From: Zarea fungicola
Lineage: Eukaryota; Ascomycota; Sordariomycetes; Hypocreales; Cordycipitaceae
DNA: 64,000 nt
Direction: 5' to 3'
Assembly (NCBI GenBank): GCA_900169235.1
Contig: FWCC01000179.1
Location: 186,001 to 250,000 of the forward strand
The position numbers and the translations under genes were made by a program. This document shows positions 59,557 to 64,000 of this stretch, in pieces. The first letter of the stretch is position 1, and each line of letters begins with the position of its first letter. The notes beneath the pieces were generated by a model. That model saw only the letters and a list, made by a program, of their open reading frames with translations. It was not told the DNA's origin and did no database searches.

Positions 59557-62254
59557 TCATTGCCGCTGCTGCTGCTGCTGCTGCTGCATAGACTGGTACA
59601 TTCGATGCCGCATATTAGCCTGGTCAGCATTGGCCATTGCATCCATCTGGCCTGCTGATCCGCCGAAGGGATGACCCGTAGCATCTGCAACCCGGCCGCC
59701 GCCCATACCGCCATAGTTCATCCCCATGTACGGTCGGCCTGTGTAATTGGGAGGGAACGGGCTGTTGATTGACGGTGAACCGCCTGCAGAAGTTGCTGGT
59801 GGAGCCCGTCCTGTAAATCCTGTTGGGCCTATTCGAGAACCATCATGAGCCAACTGCGCAGTCTGGCCAGCAGGGGACGGCCGTTGCTGCTGATGCATGG
59901 CTGCGTCACCCGATGCTGCGCGGACCATATGACCACCCTGCGGGAACATTGGACTCTTGCCACTGTTGTGATTTTGTGTAAACTGACTTGGTGAATTTGT
60001 TGCCGAGTTCATGTCCACAGACATTCTCTGTTGGTTCATGAAGTGCTGAAACTGCTGCTGCTGCTGTTGATTGTACATCACGCTACGTGATAGACCGGGC
60101 CCAGACATATCCATGGTGCTTGGAGATCCGTTGCCCCCAACGACTGGCGACTTCTGCTGCGCGTTCGGAAACGGCTGTTGGGGCTGACCCTGTTGCTGAT
60201 TGAATGTTTGCTGTTGCGATTGTTGCTGATTTGGCTGTTGGGTGAACGCCTGCTGTTGAGGTTGGGCCTGATGTGGATGCTGATTGTACGACTGCTGCTG
60301 TAGGTGTTGCTGCGGCTGGTTTGGTTGCTGGCCAAAATGCTGCTGTTGGGGCTGAGATTGTACTGGGTGATTGGGTGGCTGGCTTCTAGCACTGGGCTTA
60401 CGGTTTAGTGATTGTTGCGCTGGGTCGATGGTGCCTGGCGAAATCATTTGTTGGGACGTGCTTAGAAAACTGGAGGTTTGTACTGGCGACTCGGCAGAGT
60501 TAATCCTAGGTTGCCCCGATTGTGGGAAAGCTGCGCTGTCTTTCGAGAAGCGTCGCCGTTTGCCAGTTTGTTCGATAGAATGCGGAGAGTCTTGCTGCAT
60601 GCCCTGAGACATGTTGGCATTATTATTGGCTGCATCATGCTTCGATTTGTCGCCTTTCCGCTTCCGAGAAGTCGCAGGACCGACATCTGATCCAGTATGT
60701 AGGCCTATGCTGGTCCAATTGCCCTGCGTTTGTGAATTGCTCGATTCAATCATATTGGAGAGACCCGAAGGCGTAGACGTCGTTCGCGCCGCGTCCTGGC
60801 TAAGGGAGATGGAACTCGTGATTTGGGCCATGGGAGATAGGAAGGACTCGTGAGCTGCGTCAGCATCTTGACCGGCTCCGTGTTCTCCTGGTTGATCTCC
60901 AGGAGCTGTATCCTTAGGCTTGTTTTTGGAACCCTTTGGGCGGCCGCGTTTTTTGCCTGGTGTTCCTGTTTCGGGTTGATCAGCTGTGCCCTGCTGTGGC
61001 TGATACATTGGTTGGCCTGGCCAGCTGCCACCAGGAAGCGGCCCTTGGGAATTTTGGCTGACCATGGGCTCAGCGTCGTTGGGTGGCGCATGTTCCTTGT
61101 TTTTCGGCTTTCCCTTGCTTCCCTTTGGCCGGCCGCGGCCTCTTTTTACAGGCGCAACTGTTGCATCCGCGTCAGCTGTAGGTTCGGAAGTAGTCGCCTT
61201 TGGTTGCGTATTGGTATCTCCTTCGCGCTGTGTGGCGTTATAACCGGGTTTTGGTTGGTTGATCAAGGACGGGATTTGCTCTTCTGACGAGTTGGGATGT
61301 GGAGGTGCAAAAGATTGTGTCGGCAATGAGGCTGGGTCAGGAGCAGCTTGGGGGAATAGTTCAGCTAGCCAACAGACAAGTAGCGAGCCCGACCCGTTAG
61401 ATTGATGGCTTTGCGGATATCCATTCTGTCCTTCATGAGAAGGAGCACCCGGGAGCCCCCAAAGTAGGCAATAGCTTTGCATAGTTGGTCGACGACTGAG
61501 GCAGGACTTTGAGACCGTAGCACGGCGAGCAAGCGAGTCTGCTCTGCCTTAATGTCGCGAGACGACGGGTCTACCCCTGAAGGCTGCCAAGCAAGCTTTG
61601 ATCGCTTAACAGATTGATAGCCTGCTTGGTTCGCAATTCGAGCGGCGGCTTCGGTTCCTTCGCTGGTGCGCTTTGCTGCGTCGTTGCGCATTGATTTTTC
61701 GGAGCGTGCTAGTTCGATATGCATCACAGCAAAGTTGCCACTTTTATTGTCTGTTATGCCCTTGAGCTTGCTGGGTATAGGATTCTTGACGCGGCCGTCG
61801 GTAGCTATAAAGGAGGTATGTCCATTGAAGTCTGGGATGCCTGTCGCCGCGAAGGAAAAAAAAAGATATTAGTGACCTGTATAAAAGTATAGAAAGTGAT
61901 GCGATGGAGGGGCAAGACATACGACCATGCAACACGGACGTTGATTTAGTCTCGTCCTGCGACGCAGACGGATGAAGGAAGCTGGAGGCTGGGATGATGC
62001 CGGTTGTGACCGGGCTTGCGGAGGAAGCCGCCTGACGAGATGTTGCAGGTGTCGACGAGGCGATACGAGGGTTAGAATTTATTCGGGTAGCTAGTCGATT
62101 TCGTTAGGTTCGGCGCAGCGACACAGACAAGCAAAACAAGCAAATGTTGTGGAGCAGATAACGACGAAGCAATGCAAATATCAAAAGGACAAGAAGGTAG
62201 TGAAAAAATGTTACTATTTGGGGGAGGGAGCAACCAACGCGAAACAGAGGCCAT
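59557..62254 (-). CDS. AT-hook, Gln-rich nuclear protein with apparent frameshift
   Basis: Exons 62254-62215, 62090-61926 and 61840-59557. Introns of 124 and 85 nt (GTAACA and GTCGTA donors, CTAAC and CTAAT branches) join in phase 1. Exon 3 changes frame at a run of five G (minus strand; 61456-61460): upstream it reads DQLCKAIAYFGG, downstream PGAPSHEGQNGYPQ and SGSLLVCWLAELFPQ. One extra G would make one continuous frame of about 840 residues. Two AT-hooks are clear, GRGRPKGSKGKPK and KRGRPKGSKNKPK, followed by a long Gln/Asn/Pro-rich region and a terminal poly-Gln run. The AT-hooks suggest minor-groove DNA binding in chromatin regulation; the family is not recognised. An assembly or sequencing error is more likely than a true pseudogene because both sides read well. 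Confidence 0.75.
59564..59587 (-). repeat. CAG (poly-Gln) microsatellite
   Basis: Seven CAG codons in a row at the C-terminus of the AT-hook protein, seen on the plus strand as CTG repeats. Length polymorphism is likely. Confidence 0.9.
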
Positions 62255-63489
62255 GGCTCTGGGATGGATCCTAGTCTAACGCGACCGCTCAGCGAGCCAG
62301 CGAGGAGCCCCCGCTATAATGATGGCCTGAGCCTGCGCCCAAGCTTGAACGTGAACTTGGACTCTCAGTTGCGAAAAAGACGATGGACCAAGTGGCTAAT
62401 GATGGAAATGCGGCAGTAGCGGCTTCATGCCATTGCGCAGAACGAGTTGCCAATTGTTAGGCGGGAGGCGCGGTGGCTGGTCTTTGGGTGAAGTTTTAGC
62501 TCTTTGCTGACGACTGAGGGCTAGGCGGTGGAAGAGGTGCGTCAGTACGGAGTATAGCGGGGAGGAATAAGCTATACGACTCGGCCGGCTCAACAGTGGC
62601 TGTTCCGTGCTTTTTTCAGGTGCTTCTACGCTGGCTTCTAGCGGGAGCCGAAGCAAAATGAGCCTGCGAGCCAAGGTTGTAGGCGCAATTTTTTTTTTCG
62701 CTGCTCATGCGCAACGGAGCAGGTGCGGGGATCAGTGCTGCGGCGTATGGTAGTGGTCCGGGCGAGGCTGGGACCGGTTTGGTTTGGTTTGGGTTGGTTT
62801 CGTTTCGAGGGTTGGAGCTTGGCGAAACACTTATTTGTTAGGCATTTAGTAAGGTAGTTCGCAGTTTGGTTTTATCATTTAACTAGTAGTTAGTGGATTT
62901 GGGCAGGTGATGGATGGCTCAGGTGGTTCAGGTAGGAACCTCTTGCAGCCCGTCCCGTCCCACTGGCAAGAGACCGAGCCGTTTCAATATGCAGGCTGTT
63001 TTATCGAGTCGGAGCGACTCTGTGGAAAAGGCCAACGCACAGCTTTGACTAAAGAGTGTTGAAAGACAAACAAGCTTTACGACAGCCAAGGAACCCACAG
63101 CACTTAAACGATGCTGGGACAAAATATCTCTAATGTCGCTGGGTACCAACCTATTATATGGCTGTTGTATTCCGTACTCTGTACCCGTAACTAACGCCTT
63201 CGCACAGCCGCTGCAGCGTCGCCCCACCTCTTGTTCCTCTAACCTCAAAGCTGATTGGCAGCTAGCCAAGCTACAGAATAGTGGTCGTCATTGTGCAAGC
63301 TTGTATCTACTTACGCCGACGACGACAATCGACTCTCTCGCCTGACTGTCATCTTGTTCATCCCAATCTCTTACTCGACATCCCTCGCTTGACCACCTTT
63401 ACGTCCTGCAAGTCAACTACGCAGCCCCTTAACGGCCCTGTCCGTCTCGAATCTCCTCCCTACTCCTCACCTACCTACCGAGCGACATC
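62255..63489. other. Divergent intergenic region AT-hook gene/VMA5
   Basis: 1.23 kb with promoters of both genes. A short GGTTT-type repeat lies at about 62775-62800. The VMA5 leader just before 63490 is C/T-rich. No other exon is supported. Confidence 0.5.
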
Positions 63490-64000
63490 ATGCCTACCAA
63501 ATATGCAGTAGTGTCGCTGCCCCTCAGCGCCTTTGACTCGAGCGACCGTGAGGACGCCTTATCGTCTCTCCGGGGTAACGTCGCCGACAATGGCAACGTA
63601 TTGCCTTTCAAGATTCCCGACTTCAAGATTGGCACACTCGATGGCCTAGTGCAGCATGCTGATGACCTGGCCAAACTTGAGGCCAACTGCCAAGCCGTTG
63701 TGGCCAAGGTTGCCGAGTCTCTTCGCTCGGTGCTCGACAATGACCCAGATCGACTAGCTTCCTACAAAATGGTGAATGATAGTATGCGGCCAAAACAGCT
63801 ATGCCCTCGGATGACGCTGACACATGCAACGCAGAGCCTACCGATCACTACCTAAGCAACTTCAACTGGAACAAGGTCCGTTACCGTTCCGACAAGTCGC
63901 TCAGCGAGCTTGTTGATACTTTACAAAAGGTACCTCCGGAATATCACAGCTCTATACCTTTGTGTCTCTAATGCCTCACCAGGAGCTTGTTACTGTCGAT
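63490..64000 (+). CDS. VMA5: V-type proton ATPase subunit C, 5' part
   Basis: Exons 63490-63781, 63835-63929 and 63983 onward, cut by the window end. Both introns are 53 nt, with GTATGC and GTACCT donors, CTGAC and CTAAT branches and CAG acceptors. The visible product has the subunit C hallmarks: KYAVVSLPLSAF near the start, then VLPFKIPDFKIGTLDGLVQH, LAKLEANCQAVVAKV, YLSNFNWNKVRYRSDKSL and ELVDTLQK. Family knowledge: subunit C links the peripheral stalks to the V1 head and is lost when V-ATPase disassembles reversibly. Only about 136 residues are inside the window. Confidence 0.94.

Noticed and set aside
61386..61469. 84-nt intron (GTGCTC donor, CTAAC, CTAG) as an explanation of the frame change in the AT-hook gene
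   Set aside because: Its phase does not match, and it would remove PGAPSHEGQ...GSGSLLVCWL, which reads as real coding sequence continuous with the downstream frame.

Overview
The window is a stretch of nuclear genome from a filamentous ascomycete (Pezizomycotina, most likely Sordariomycetes, possibly Hypocreales). The evidence is short introns of about 45-200 nt with GTANGT-type donors and CTAAC/CTGAC branch sites, Zn2Cys6 transcription factors, a HET-domain gene, and housekeeping orthologues of fungal type (GPI13, DNM1, COX19, SUMO, CMC4, NUP84, VPS37, GRX4, VMA5). No transposon, CRISPR array, prophage, rRNA or confident tRNA was seen. The species cannot be fixed by reading alone.

Layout. 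0-14 kb: HTD2-like mitochondrial dehydratase (+), GPI13 (-), HET-domain protein (+), cytochrome b561-type membrane protein with a long disordered tail (-), sugar-porter MFS transporter (+). 14-24 kb: a Zn2Cys6 regulator (-), then about 5.5 kb without a convincing gene, then a 59-residue three-exon CYSTM peptide gene (-). 25-31 kb: monothiol glutaredoxin GRX3/4 (+), interrupted by an assembly gap in a Gly-Ala repeat, and a second Zn2Cys6 regulator (+) whose zinc cluster is best read through a 3-nt microexon. 32-48 kb is dense housekeeping: DNM1 (-), COX19 (+), a paxillin-like LIM protein (+), SUMO (-), CMC4 (+), NUP84 (+), VPS37 (+) and an unrecognised conserved-looking protein with a GC-AG intron (-). 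48.6-56.4 kb is gene-poor, with one weak candidate small membrane protein. 56-64 kb: F-box protein (+) with a roughly 1-kb ATG-depleted leader, an AT-hook/Gln-rich protein (-) that carries an apparent one-base frameshift, and the 5' part of VMA5 (+).

The genes do not form a biosynthetic cluster or an obvious new system. Several serve mitochondria (HTD2, DNM1, COX19, CMC4) or the endomembrane system (GPI13, VPS37, VMA5), but this looks like ordinary fungal gene order. The most interesting signals are in gene structure: the 3-nt microexon, a CMC4 gene with a start-codon-only coding exon and a 13-nt exon, a GC-AG intron, a perfect 12-bp inverted repeat upstream of the CYSTM gene, and two places where the assembly breaks a reading frame. 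Splice sites are my own reading of donor, branch and acceptor motifs plus frame and motif continuity; none has transcript support here.
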